Position numbers and translations under genes: made by a program. A stretch of 64,000 nucleotides of DNA, taken from contig NC_017030.1 in the NCBI RefSeq assembly GCF_000255295.1, forward strand, positions 9,460,328-9,524,327, given 5' to 3'. The first letter of the stretch is position 1. Each line of letters begins with the position of its first letter. Below are positions 22,696-31,912 of this stretch, in pieces. The notes beneath the pieces are model-generated. The model did not search any database, had not been told where the DNA came from, and saw only the letters and a list, made by a program, of their open reading frames with translations. Source of the stretch: Corallococcus coralloides DSM 2259. GTDB lineage: Bacteria > Myxococcota > Myxococcia > Myxococcales > Myxococcaceae.

Positions 22696-25600
22696 TTAGT
22701 AGTTTCCTTCTTCTGGACGATTGACCCTCCAAGGAAGCTCAGCGTAGTCCCTCCGCACTCTTCGTATGATTTCGCGGATCTTACCGAACGTCGCGATCTC
22801 AGTGTGCTTGAGTGCCCGGATTTCCGCAATCACTTCGGCACGCTGTGACCTCATAACTCCCGCAGCATGTGTCACCTCATGAATCACCGTTGCCGCAGAT
22901 CTTTCCACGGACTGTGTTCGCAGAACATTCACCGTCGCAAGGTTCATGCTTGGCCAGTACGTACCATAGAGGCGCATTCCTTCGCTCTCAAGCATAGGCG
23001 CTTGGTTATTCAGCAAGACCTGCACGTCAAGATCTTCAATCAGACCAAGCGTCTCCCTGCCAATTTCTGATGACCGAAGCTCCCGGTACAGGTTGAGGGG
23101 ACGGATAGCTTGGCCAGGCACCGCATCCGCGCCTTGCTGGAAAATTTGGCTCGGCGATCGTGACTCGATCACTTCTGCTGCATTTGCGAAAGGCCGTAGG
23201 CTGGGAACGGCAACCACACTGCCCTCTATAGCTTCGACAACAACGCCCTCAGCTGGCTGAGCTGATTGACCAAACGGATTGGCGGCAGACCCCAACTCAC
23301 CCAGCTCCCACTTAGGCAGTCTACTCGCAACGGAATTCAGGACTCGTCCACCCAAGGCCGAGGCTCGCTCTATCGCTGCCGTGCCTCCGGGTACCTTGCT
23401 GGTGACCCATGCAGCCCCGGCGCCTACCACGGGCAGCGCCTTTCCGAGGCCGTAGCCAAGAACTGCCCCCTTGGTTCCTTCAATTACCTGGTCATCCGCA
23501 TGCTGCTGCCAGCTCTTTGCCGAGCCATCAAACGTCAGAGCGTCGAATCCCGCGTTCCCAAGAGCCCCACCGACAAAGTACGCCGTTCCACCTGAAAGCA
23601 CGGTGGCGTCGATGCTCAGACCCAGTTCGGCCCCCCCAATGGTGTTCTGCGCCACGATGGAAGCGTAGTCGCCAAGACTCCTGCGCTGCCCCCAGAGCAG
23701 GTCGTTGCCCCCCGCTCCAATGGCTTGACCTACGCCCCATGCGAAGCCCAGAGCTGTACCAACTGCTGTAGCGGAGTGGCCGTCGTCATCGCGGTAGCTG
23801 AGTGGATTTCCGTGCGCATACGCATACCGGTGCAGACTCGGCGCATCGCGCAACTGACCTTCGTACGAATCTCGCGAGATGAACCGTCCCAGCTCGCTGT
23901 CGTAGTACCGGGCCCGTGCATAGGTGAGCCCCGTCTCCACGTCGTACTGGTGCCCCGTGTATCCGAGCTTGAAGTCGCTGGCGGCGGGCACGGACCCGTT
24001 CCTGGGATTACCCCACGCGTCGTACTGACGGGCTGCCGTGACGTCTCCACTCGTCGACAGCGCGTCCGTCACGCTTCCCAGCGCATCCGTCCCCAGGAAG
24101 TTCGTCGCAGCGGAAGCCACTTCGCTGACGGCCAGTGGACCACCGCCATAGTGGTAGCGCCGCTTCGACGGGTGCGTGGACTGAACTCCATCCAGCTCCT
24201 GCAGGATGAAACCGTCATCAAGCACATACGCGACGTCTTCAGACGCCGTGTGCCTTTGCGTCCGCTGGAGGCTGTTGTCGTAGTCGTACCGCCCCACCTC
24301 CTGCCCGTTGTCATAGACGGCGGTAAGAGTGTTACGGATGTCCCAGGCGAAGGTGCGGGTGCCGTCCTGTGTCGCCTTCTCCACCAGGTTGCCCGCGAGG
24401 TCGTAGTTCAGCACCACATTCAGCTTGGCGCCTCTGGCGTCCTCGAACCCTCTCAGCCAGTCCACCCGGTTGAAGGCTCCGGTGACATCGCGCGTGAGCG
24501 CTTTGGGCTCCACACTGGAGTAGGCATCGGGACCAAGGCCCCTCGTCCATCGAATCAAAGCCTGCCGCTCGCCGGTACGGTTGCCGACGGCATCCAGCCG
24601 ATACAACGTGTTTCGGCTGTCAGGTGCAGCCACTCCCGTGAGCCGGTTCAAGACGTCGTAGCCATACCGGGTCGTCCCACTGACGCCCAGCACCTGCGTC
24701 GAGGGGGCCGTGCGCGTCTCCACCTGCGTCAACCGATTCCCGTTGGCGTCATAGGTGTAGACGAACTGGCTGACCACCGGTCCACTCGCCTCGCACGTAT
24801 CGCTGACCGTGCCCCGGGCAGTGACCTGCTCAACCAACCGCCCGGCCGCGTCATAGCAGCGCCCTTCCGACAAGCCGTTGGGCCACACCACACCCTTGAG
24901 CAAGGAGTCCGGCCAGTACCGGTACTCCACGACGCCGACCGGAAGTGTCACCTGCTTCAGGCGCCCCAAGGCATCGTACGCATACCCCGTTGCCACTCCA
25001 TCCGGGTCCGTCACGCTCGTACGGTGCCCCATGTCGTCGTACTCGAAGGAGAGCTGCTTTCCGTCCTGCTCCCGCAGCCGCGTCTTCACGCGATCGAGCG
25101 CGTCATACGTGTACGTCGTCGCCTCCTCCACCACGCCGCCGAGCGTCTGCTTGAGCAGGGTCTCACGCTCCAGGTTCCCGTTGCCGTCATACGCGAAGCC
25201 CTCCGCGTCCACCGATGGCAGCTCTCGCGGCTGCGCATGCTGCGAATAGGTGCGTACCGCCAGCCGATCGAGGAGCCCATATCCAGGCACCGTCACCTGA
25301 CCCTTCGGGTCGGTCATGGAGTCCGGATTCCCGTTCGGGTCATACGTGTGGCGCCATGTCAGTGTGCCCACGCTGCCCGACGGCGTCGCGCCAGCTTCGA
25401 ACAGCGGCACCTGGTTCCGCTGAGCCGCCGTCAACCGCGCATGCGAATCCAGATGCTGATGCTCGGCCGTGCGCAGGTTGCGCACGTCGTACTCGTAGGT
25501 CGAGAGGTTCCCGTTCGCGTCCTGCTTCGCCACGAGGTTGCGGGTCGCGTCGTAGACATAGGACGTGAGCCCACCGGCGGCATCCGTGACGGACAGCAGC

Positions 25601-28600
25601 TTGCCCTGCTCGTCATAGGCATACCGCGTCACATACGTGCCCGTGCAAGCCTCCTCCTCCACCTGCTCCAGCGTCAGCCCAACCGCACCACCATGTGAAA
25701 GCGAGGGAGCGCCGAGCGGCTGCTTCATGCACACTCGGTTGCCCGCGGCGTCATGGGCCCATGCCGTGACCTGCCCGAGCGCATTCTCCTCGCGCACGCG
25801 CCGTCCCAGGTCGTCGTAGGTGTAGCGAGCATCGAAGAGAACGCCTGTGGTGCGGGGTCCCTTCTCCTGCGTCAGCTGACCGGCGGCGTCGTACTGGAAC
25901 GCAGTCGTCGCCGCTTCCGCCGTTCCGGCGCCCTGGGTCTCCTCCACCAGACGCGCCGCTCCATCGTAGAGCCGGGTGGTCGCGTAGCCATTCGCGTCCA
26001 CCGCCCGCACCGTCTGCCCCGAGGCGTTATAGGTCCAAGACTCCTCCGCCACGTCCTGGCCTTGCCCCCGCGAGCTATACACCTTGCGACCCAGGCCATC
26101 CTCCCGGTGCACCGTAGGCACCTGACGCCGGTCCCAGTGTGTCCGCTCACGGGTCGCATCTTCGTACTGCCAGCTCTGGCTGTAGGCCGGCGGGCCGCTC
26201 GCCGATGCGGCGTCGGACTGGCTCAGCACCCGGCCAACGGCGTCGTAGGCAAAGCGGGTGAGGTGCCCCTTCGCGTTCTTCTCCACGCGCTTGTAGAGAG
26301 CATCGAACCAGCTGTCCGAGGCATATCCTGCCGCGTCCATGCGGACGACACGCCGGAGTCCGTCGCGGTACGTCACAGTGAGCTGCCCCCGCGCGTCCAG
26401 TACCTGCTCGAGCGTCAGGGCCTCCGTGTCCGGGGCATCCACATACGTGCGCTCGCTCACCGTCAGGGCCTGTCCCCCCTGGGACAGGCTCTCCATCAGG
26501 GTCTCGCTTCGCGGCCGCCCCAACGCGTCGTAGGTGAAGCGCCGCTCCACGCTACGCCCATCGATGGAGCGGATGACATGGCCTTCCCCGTCATGCTTCT
26601 GGCTCTCGGAGACGCCCATGGGCCGGTGCACTTCCAACAGGCGGCCCAGCGCGTCGTAGACCGTTTCCGTCCGCCGGCCCAGCGCATCCACCCGCACAGA
26701 CTCATGGCCGTACGGGTCGTACTCCACCGTCTGGGTATGGCTATTCCCATCCACCTGCCGCACCCGGTGGCCGGTCAGGTCATATGCGAATGTCTGCGTA
26801 TAGCGTACGGGCGGAGCGTCGAGGTCCGCGCCCCGAACCTCGGGGCTCTGCTCCTCCACGACCCGGTAGAGCGAGTCCAGCCGGTAATGCCTGTCGAACC
26901 CGGACAGGTCCTCTTCCGCCACCTTGTTGCCAGCGGCGTCGTAGGTCACATGGGAGAGTGTGTAGGCCCGGCTCACGTCGCCGCTGTTGCCTCCCTGGGC
27001 CACGAACCGTGACGCATCCGCCACGGCCACCAGCACCTCCACCGGGCGGTCCGCGAAGTCGTACACCGTGGTCTTAAGGACACCCCTCCGGTCGATGACA
27101 GTCGTGCGATTGCCTGCATCGTCATACCCATAGCGAGTCTCCAAGGAGGCAGTGAGACCGCCTCCGGACTCGGCCGTCCGAGCCCGCCGGCCCGCGGCAT
27201 CCAGCCAATGCTCACGGATGAAGTCCGATCCTACGGTCTCGTGCTGGAGCTGGCCGCCCGGGTAGTACAGCGCCGTGCGCACCTGTCCCTCACCGTGGGG
27301 ATTCACCCACTCCTCACGCTTCACCCGGTCCAGCCCGTCCCACTGCTGGATTCGATGGCGGCCCAGGCCATCCTGTTCGTCTTCCAGTCGCCCGCGAGCG
27401 TCGTAGACGGACTGCACCGTCACCGTGGACGTGCCGTTCACCTGGAATGTCTTGGTCCGCAGCTGACCGTAGACGTCGTACGCCGTGGCCTTCTCCCGGT
27501 GCCCATCCGCCCCCACGCTCTCCACCCAGTCGCCGGCAACTGCCATCGGCGGACAGGCCGCGCCGTCAACACCGCAGTAGCGCCAGCTCAGCACGACGTC
27601 CTGCGGGGACGCCTGCAACGAGGTCACGGCCTCCTCGCAGGTCGAGGCGGAGGTCAGCACGGCACGCGGCACCCGGTTCACATAGCGCCGGGTCTCCAGC
27701 AGCCGCCCCGTCCCCAAGGGCAGCACGTCCTCGGGTGCATCCCCTGATGAGTCCACCTGGGACACGGTGGCGTAGCCTTCCGCGTCCACATGGCAGACCT
27801 GCGCATTGAAGCCCGCCTCGTAGCCCCACTTCTCCACAATCTCCGCGACAGGCTGCCCCTGCGCGTCGAGCACGGGCAGCGTGGCCGCCACGGTCCCCAT
27901 GGCCGGCAGCGCCGTTCCCTCGATGCGGCGCTCCACCAGGTTGCCTCGCGTGTCGTAGGCGAGGTGCGTGACACGCCCGCGCGCGTCCATCTCCGTCTCG
28001 CGCACCCGGTGGACCGAATTCCAGAGCGCCTCGGTCCGCGCCACCACTCCCTCCGACAGGGGCTTCTCCGTCTCCACCACGGCCCCGGTGGCCATCATCC
28101 AGTAGAGGGACTCGGGAACTTCGCTCCGAGGGCCCTTCACCGCCGTGCGGTACGTGGTGAGGGACTGCCCCGACAGGGTTCGCGACTCCGGCGCGATGGA
28201 ATAGGTGAAGGTGGTGGTGGCCTCTCGCAGCGGCGTGGTTTCCAGAACCTCCACCACCTGCTTCACCCGCGCGTCCTTTTCCATCAGCAGCAGGAAGGCG
28301 TTCTCTCCGGGCATCGACTCCGTGCTGCCGTAGTAGATGTAGCGGATCACCTCACCGCTGGGTCCCGTGTATCTGACCAGCCGCGTCCGACCCACCTCCG
28401 AGGCCCCCTCCGCGTAGGCATAGGACTCCGTCCGCAGGGGGCTTCCGCTCCCGCACGAGCCGTCATAGCGAGACACGGAAGCCAGGCGCTGCTGGCTGTC
28501 GTAGCCGTACTGCACGCAGACGCCGAGGAAGGTCGTGGACGTCGCATCCACCGAGGTGGCGTGGCGCAGCTCCACCGTGCTCAGTCGCAGGTGGCCCACC

Positions 28601-29253
28601 TCGCGCGAGTAGCCCAGTTCCAGGAGCCGTCCGCTCGCCTCGTCGAACACCCGCGTCAGCGCCCCGTCTACCGAGGCATCGCCGTAGCGCATCAGCACCC
28701 GGTGCCCCGTGGGCGCAACGACGGAGGTCAGGCGGTACTTCACGGGGAAGCTCGCGCTGTCGAGCCGACCGTGGCGGTACTCCGTCCCATCCTTCGCGCG
28801 GAAGACGTACTCCCGCGCGGCCCCCACGCCCTCCACCCGCAGCGTGCCGTGGTATCCGCGTTGGGCCACGCATCCCGTGCCATCCCCCGTGCAGGTGAAC
28901 ACCTGCCCGCCGCCCTCGCCGCTGGTGACCGCGTAGCGGAAACCTCCCCCTAACAGCGGCTGCACAGCGCCTTCGTACGCGTGCGTCCAGCCCAGGCCCA
29001 GCGAGCCCTCCACGGAGTCGCCGCTGGCGTAGGCACGCTGCCATGAGAGTGCCAGGCCCCGGCTGGGGGCCTCCACGTCCACCGCCTGCTTCACCAGGTG
29101 GCCGTCCACCACGCTGACCCCCTTCACGAAGGTGTGGCCCACGGGCAGCTTGCCCACCGTCCCCACCGTGGTCGTGAGAGGGGCCTCCCTGTTCAGGGAT
29201 GTCTGATTGGGATTGTCCGGAATGAGCGTGACCCGGACCGTCTCCTGTCCCAC
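22696..29253 (-). CDS. RHS-repeat toxin, core and zincin tip
   Basis: The fragment is about 2185 residues. It opens with VGQETVRVTLIPDNP and a DUF6531-like start, and continues with dozens of YD/RHS repeats (YDALGRL, YDAAGN types). The shell ends with RYYDSELGRFISRDSYEGQLRD...YAHGNPLSYRDDDGH. A Gly-rich hydrophobic pre-toxin stretch then leads to a C-terminal domain with SAATVIHEVTHAAGVMRSQRAEVIAEI, a HExxH zincin motif with a downstream Glu. The predicted weapon is thus a metallopeptidase encapsulated in the RHS shell. The upstream half of the gene is in another frame (29193-31493); a one-base shift near 29255-29270 separates them. GTG 29253 is only a nominal start. Confidence 0.85.
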   Translation of the reverse strand: MGQETVRVTLIPDNPNQTSLNREAPLTTTVGTVGKLPVGHTFVKGVSVVDGHLVKQAVDVEAPSRGLALSWQRAYASGDSVEGSLGLGWTHAYEGAVQPLLGGGFRYAVTSGEGGGQVFTCTGDGTGCVAQRGYHGTLRVEGVGAAREYVFRAKDGTEYRHGRLDSASFPVKYRLTSVVAPTGHRVLMRYGDASVDGALTRVFDEASGRLLELGYSREVGHLRLSTVELRHATSVDATSTTFLGVCVQYGYDSQQRLASVSRYDGSCGSGSPLRTESYAYAEGASEVGRTRLVRYTGPSGEVIRYIYYGSTESMPGENAFLLLMEKDARVKQVVEVLETTPLREATTTFTYSIAPESRTLSGQSLTTYRTAVKGPRSEVPESLYWMMATGAVVETEKPLSEGVVARTEALWNSVHRVRETEMDARGRVTHLAYDTRGNLVERRIEGTALPAMGTVAATLPVLDAQGQPVAEIVEKWGYEAGFNAQVCHVDAEGYATVSQVDSSGDAPEDVLPLGTGRLLETRRYVNRVPRAVLTSASTCEEAVTSLQASPQDVVLSWRYCGVDGAACPPMAVAGDWVESVGADGHREKATAYDVYGQLRTKTFQVNGTSTVTVQSVYDARGRLEDEQDGLGRHRIQQWDGLDRVKREEWVNPHGEGQVRTALYYPGGQLQHETVGSDFIREHWLDAAGRRARTAESGGGLTASLETRYGYDDAGNRTTVIDRRGVLKTTVYDFADRPVEVLVAVADASRFVAQGGNSGDVSRAYTLSHVTYDAAGNKVAEEDLSGFDRHYRLDSLYRVVEEQSPEVRGADLDAPPVRYTQTFAYDLTGHRVRQVDGNSHTQTVEYDPYGHESVRVDALGRRTETVYDALGRLLEVHRPMGVSESQKHDGEGHVIRSIDGRSVERRFTYDALGRPRSETLMESLSQGGQALTVSERTYVDAPDTEALTLEQVLDARGQLTVTYRDGLRRVVRMDAAGYASDSWFDALYKRVEKNAKGHLTRFAYDAVGRVLSQSDAASASGPPAYSQSWQYEDATRERTHWDRRQVPTVHREDGLGRKVYSSRGQGQDVAEESWTYNASGQTVRAVDANGYATTRLYDGAARLVEETQGAGTAEAATTAFQYDAAGQLTQEKGPRTTGVLFDARYTYDDLGRRVREENALGQVTAWAHDAAGNRVCMKQPLGAPSLSHGGAVGLTLEQVEEEACTGTYVTRYAYDEQGKLLSVTDAAGGLTSYVYDATRNLVAKQDANGNLSTYEYDVRNLRTAEHQHLDSHARLTAAQRNQVPLFEAGATPSGSVGTLTWRHTYDPNGNPDSMTDPKGQVTVPGYGLLDRLAVRTYSQHAQPRELPSVDAEGFAYDGNGNLERETLLKQTLGGVVEEATTYTYDALDRVKTRLREQDGKQLSFEYDDMGHRTSVTDPDGVATGYAYDALGRLKQVTLPVGVVEYRYWPDSLLKGVVWPNGLSEGRCYDAAGRLVEQVTARGTVSDTCEASGPVVSQFVYTYDANGNRLTQVETRTAPSTQVLGVSGTTRYGYDVLNRLTGVAAPDSRNTLYRLDAVGNRTGERQALIRWTRGLGPDAYSSVEPKALTRDVTGAFNRVDWLRGFEDARGAKLNVVLNYDLAGNLVEKATQDGTRTFAWDIRNTLTAVYDNGQEVGRYDYDNSLQRTQRHTASEDVAYVLDDGFILQELDGVQSTHPSKRRYHYGGGPLAVSEVASAATNFLGTDALGSVTDALSTSGDVTAARQYDAWGNPRNGSVPAASDFKLGYTGHQYDVETGLTYARARYYDSELGRFISRDSYEGQLRDAPSLHRYAYAHGNPLSYRDDDGHSATAVGTALGFAWGVGQAIGAGGNDLLWGQRRSLGDYASIVAQNTIGGAELGLSIDATVLSGGTAYFVGGALGNAGFDALTFDGSAKSWQQHADDQVIEGTKGAVLGYGLGKALPVVGAGAAWVTSKVPGGTAAIERASALGGRVLNSVASRLPKWELGELGSAANPFGQSAQPAEGVVVEAIEGSVVAVPSLRPFANAAEVIESRSPSQIFQQGADAVPGQAIRPLNLYRELRSSEIGRETLGLIEDLDVQVLLNNQAPMLESEGMRLYGTYWPSMNLATVNVLRTQSVERSAATVIHEVTHAAGVMRSQRAEVIAEIRALKHTEIATFGKIREIIRRVRRDYAELPWRVNRPEEGNY

Positions 29254-31493
29254 CGGCCGGGCGGGACCTCCATCACCGCGAAGCCCTCCTGCCCCAGCAT
29301 GATGGCGGCGCCCCCCAGCGAGGAGACCTGGGTGATGCCCGTGGCGTTCGCCAGCACCTGCGCGCTCGCCACCTCCGACTCTCCGCGGCGAACCACCAGC
29401 CGTCCGTTCACGAAGGCCTTCATGCCGAGCGGAGCGCCGTAGGCAATGGGCGGCTGCGCGTCGTCCGGCGGCGGTTCGCCGGGCGCCGGCTTCCACGCGG
29501 ACACGAAGTCCCACACCGGCAACACCCAACGCGCCCGCAGCGGGAGCCCCGCCACGAACAGGCCCGGCTCCGGGGAACGCACGTCCACGTCCTCGGTGGC
29601 CTGCAACACCTTCACGAAGGAAGTCGCGGAGTAGTCCTTCGCATACAGCTCGAAGCGAGCCCTTCCCCCCTGCGTTCCCGCCGCCAGCGACAAGACATTC
29701 TGAACGTTGGAGGACGCCGGCAGCACGATGTCTCCGTCCGCGTCCCGTTGCAGACTGGCACCCAGGACCAGGACATCGTCTCCAGGCACGTTGGGCTGGA
29801 GCGTCACCCGGACATATAGATTGTCAGAGCTCTGGTTGACGACGAAGTACCCGAGTCCCGAGTCAGACGTCGACGCCTGACCTCCAGCCACGACCACCGT
29901 TCCATCCTGCAATCGACGACGGGCCTGCAAGGTCGGAACGGTCGAGGTCTGCCGGGCGTAGAGTTGCTGACCGCAACACACCTCCACGAGCTGTCCGTTC
30001 GCGTTGCGCTCGGACACCTCCGCGACGAAGATCACCCACTGCGGCCCATTCTCCACCAGGTACCTCGGCCGGAATGCCACCGAGTCCTCATCGTCCAGGG
30101 GTTCAGGGCCCGTCGCGACCGGAGTCGCCACGAAGAGATCCAGGATGGTGTCGTCTTCCGCGACCGTATAGGCACCTACCGCCACGCCCTCGAGCCCGGC
30201 CTCGTCGCCACGAACCGGCACCCAGCCAGGGGCCCCCACCGGCCAGCGAAGGATCTGCGCGACCAGCACCTGGGGACCGGCCGTCTGATAGACGCCGTTG
30301 AAGTCTCCGTTGTACGTCGCGCGCAAGGTGTACCGAGTCGCGGGGATGGTGGCTGAGACGCCAAACGTACGCGAAAGGCCTCCCACGGAGGCTGTCACGG
30401 CGTAGTACCCTGCAGTCATGCCTGGGATGTAACCCGCGCTCAGCCATCCATCGACGTCCGACCATTCCTGCATCGTCAGCAACTGCATAGGGTTGCTGGG
30501 ATCCAGGGCCTGAGGAGTCACCGAATCCTGATACCGGAAGAATCGCCCGGTCGCAGGGGACTGGGTCCACGTCACCTGCTGATTGGCCAGTGCATTTCCA
30601 TAGCGATCCAGAACCTTCCCCGAGAAGGGGGCGATCATCTGCAATCCCACTTCGGTCGAGGGCGGAACGGCAAACGCTTGAATCTGGTACGGCGCGTCCG
30701 GCAACCCCACCTCGACAAACGGCGCATCCAGCACGAAGGTCTGGGTGCCGTTGGAGGTCTCCGCCGTCACGGCGTTGTAGCCCAGCCGCTGGGGGAAATG
30801 CGTTCCCTGCCGCAAGAAAGACAAGCGGGGGATGTTCGTGTCAGGCAGCACCTGGACCGCGGCCAGACCATTCTCATCCGTAGTCGCCTGCATTTGGGCC
30901 TGGGCTTGTCCCGTGCCACCGCCGGGCCGGAACCCGGGTTGGGAGCCGCTCGCGCGCTTGAAGGTCACGACCGCCCCGAGCACGGGTTCCCCGTTGGCGG
31001 TCGTCACTCGTACGGCCACAGGTTGGGGAAGGGGCTGCCCGACCACACCTTCTTGCAGGTCAGTCATCACCACCTTTTCAATGCGGGCAACCTGCGTCAC
31101 GTCCTCCACGGCGAGGCCCGCATCCAGGAGGGAATTCCTCTCTCGCAGACGCGCGACTCCGTCCTGAGGGAACTGTCCGAAGGCCATCTCCCATGCCCGG
31201 GAAAAGCCACCCTCCATCAGCGTTTCGAGCGACTCCACCTGCTGATCGAGTTCCAGCAGCATCGACTGCTTGCGCGCACGGGCCGATTCATCCGCGAACT
31301 CGACCTTATTCAGTTGCCTTCTGGCTTGCAGCAATTCATCCCTGGAGCGCTCAAGGGCCGCCTTCTCGGCCTCCCCCACCGCTGTGGAACGCCAGAATCG
31401 CCTCCACCACGCAGGCCTGGGACCGAGTTCGGCACGTGCTTTCAACAGGGATTGCGCCAGGTGCTCCTGCGGGTGTCCCGCTTCGCCTCCCAT
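29193..31493 (-). CDS. RHS toxin N-terminal half: coiled coil and Ig-like domains
   Basis: The 766-codon frame has no natural start; it continues the signal-peptide ORF above it after a frameshift near 31480. It contains a coiled coil (AEKAALERSRDELLQARRQLNKVEFADESARARKQ), then several bacterial Ig-like or invasin-type domains (VAVRVTTANGEPVLGAVVTFKR; GKVLDRYGNALANQQVTWTQSP), and ends AAIMLGQEGFAVMEVPPG. There the frame changes into the RHS core. It probably serves as the stalk of the secreted toxin. In an intact gene this and its two neighbours would be one protein of about 3000 residues. Confidence 0.7.
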   Translation of the reverse strand: MGGEAGHPQEHLAQSLLKARAELGPRPAWWRRFWRSTAVGEAEKAALERSRDELLQARRQLNKVEFADESARARKQSMLLELDQQVESLETLMEGGFSRAWEMAFGQFPQDGVARLRERNSLLDAGLAVEDVTQVARIEKVVMTDLQEGVVGQPLPQPVAVRVTTANGEPVLGAVVTFKRASGSQPGFRPGGGTGQAQAQMQATTDENGLAAVQVLPDTNIPRLSFLRQGTHFPQRLGYNAVTAETSNGTQTFVLDAPFVEVGLPDAPYQIQAFAVPPSTEVGLQMIAPFSGKVLDRYGNALANQQVTWTQSPATGRFFRYQDSVTPQALDPSNPMQLLTMQEWSDVDGWLSAGYIPGMTAGYYAVTASVGGLSRTFGVSATIPATRYTLRATYNGDFNGVYQTAGPQVLVAQILRWPVGAPGWVPVRGDEAGLEGVAVGAYTVAEDDTILDLFVATPVATGPEPLDDEDSVAFRPRYLVENGPQWVIFVAEVSERNANGQLVEVCCGQQLYARQTSTVPTLQARRRLQDGTVVVAGGQASTSDSGLGYFVVNQSSDNLYVRVTLQPNVPGDDVLVLGASLQRDADGDIVLPASSNVQNVLSLAAGTQGGRARFELYAKDYSATSFVKVLQATEDVDVRSPEPGLFVAGLPLRARWVLPVWDFVSAWKPAPGEPPPDDAQPPIAYGAPLGMKAFVNGRLVVRRGESEVASAQVLANATGITQVSSLGGAAIMLGQEGFAVMEVPPGRWDRRRSGSRSFRTIPIRHP

Positions 31494-31696
31494 GCAAGCC
31501 GGGCAGCCTCGAAGGCTCGTGTCTGGTCGTTGGCCACAACGGTGGCACGCGACTGCAACTTCCTGGGGGCCTCCCGCACCGCAGCGTCTTCATGAAGTGC
31601 GAGTCGGCTTTGCCATCCCATGGCGTCGCCTTCCGCTCTCGACACCCACGCCACCCCCAACACCAGCAACACGACAACCCATCGGCCCGCTTGCAT
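31442..31696 (-). pseudogene. RHS toxin signal-peptide segment, frameshifted
   Basis: The ATG at 31696 with a GAGGGAG ribosome-binding site opens MQAGRWVVVLLVLGVAWVSRAEG, a Sec signal peptide, then a helical stretch ending ARLAWEAK. The frame then goes wrong and stops at 31442, while the continuing sequence (HPQEHLAQSLLKARAELG) is in the next frame. It is the true N-terminus of the RHS protein. The signal peptide implies Sec-dependent export rather than type VI loading. Confidence 0.65.
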
Positions 31697-31851
31697 CAAA
31701 CGCTCCCTCATGCGCCTTGACTCAAGGCACCTGTATGGATTTCCGCGCCCTTCACTGCAACCTCCTTGCCTGCGTTGGATAGCGGGGCGCCGTCTTCGAG
31801 GAGTCCGAGAATCCGGACCCTCTGTCCACCACGTGGGATGCCCCCCTCTAT

Positions 31852-31907
31852 CCTTCCCTGCGCGGAACAGGCTCTACTGAGAGGCGCTTTGCATTTCTCT
31901 CAGGGGG
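31852..31907. repeat. Leader repeat, copy upstream of intact lipoprotein gene
   Basis: The close match to 19637-19692 ends just before the ribosome-binding site of the lipoprotein gene at 31913. Confidence 0.7.
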
Positions 31908-31912
31908 ACAGA

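Noticed and set aside
23725..28953. Plus-strand frames antisense to the RHS core
   Set aside because: They mirror the regular YD-repeat codons on the other strand and have no independent signals.
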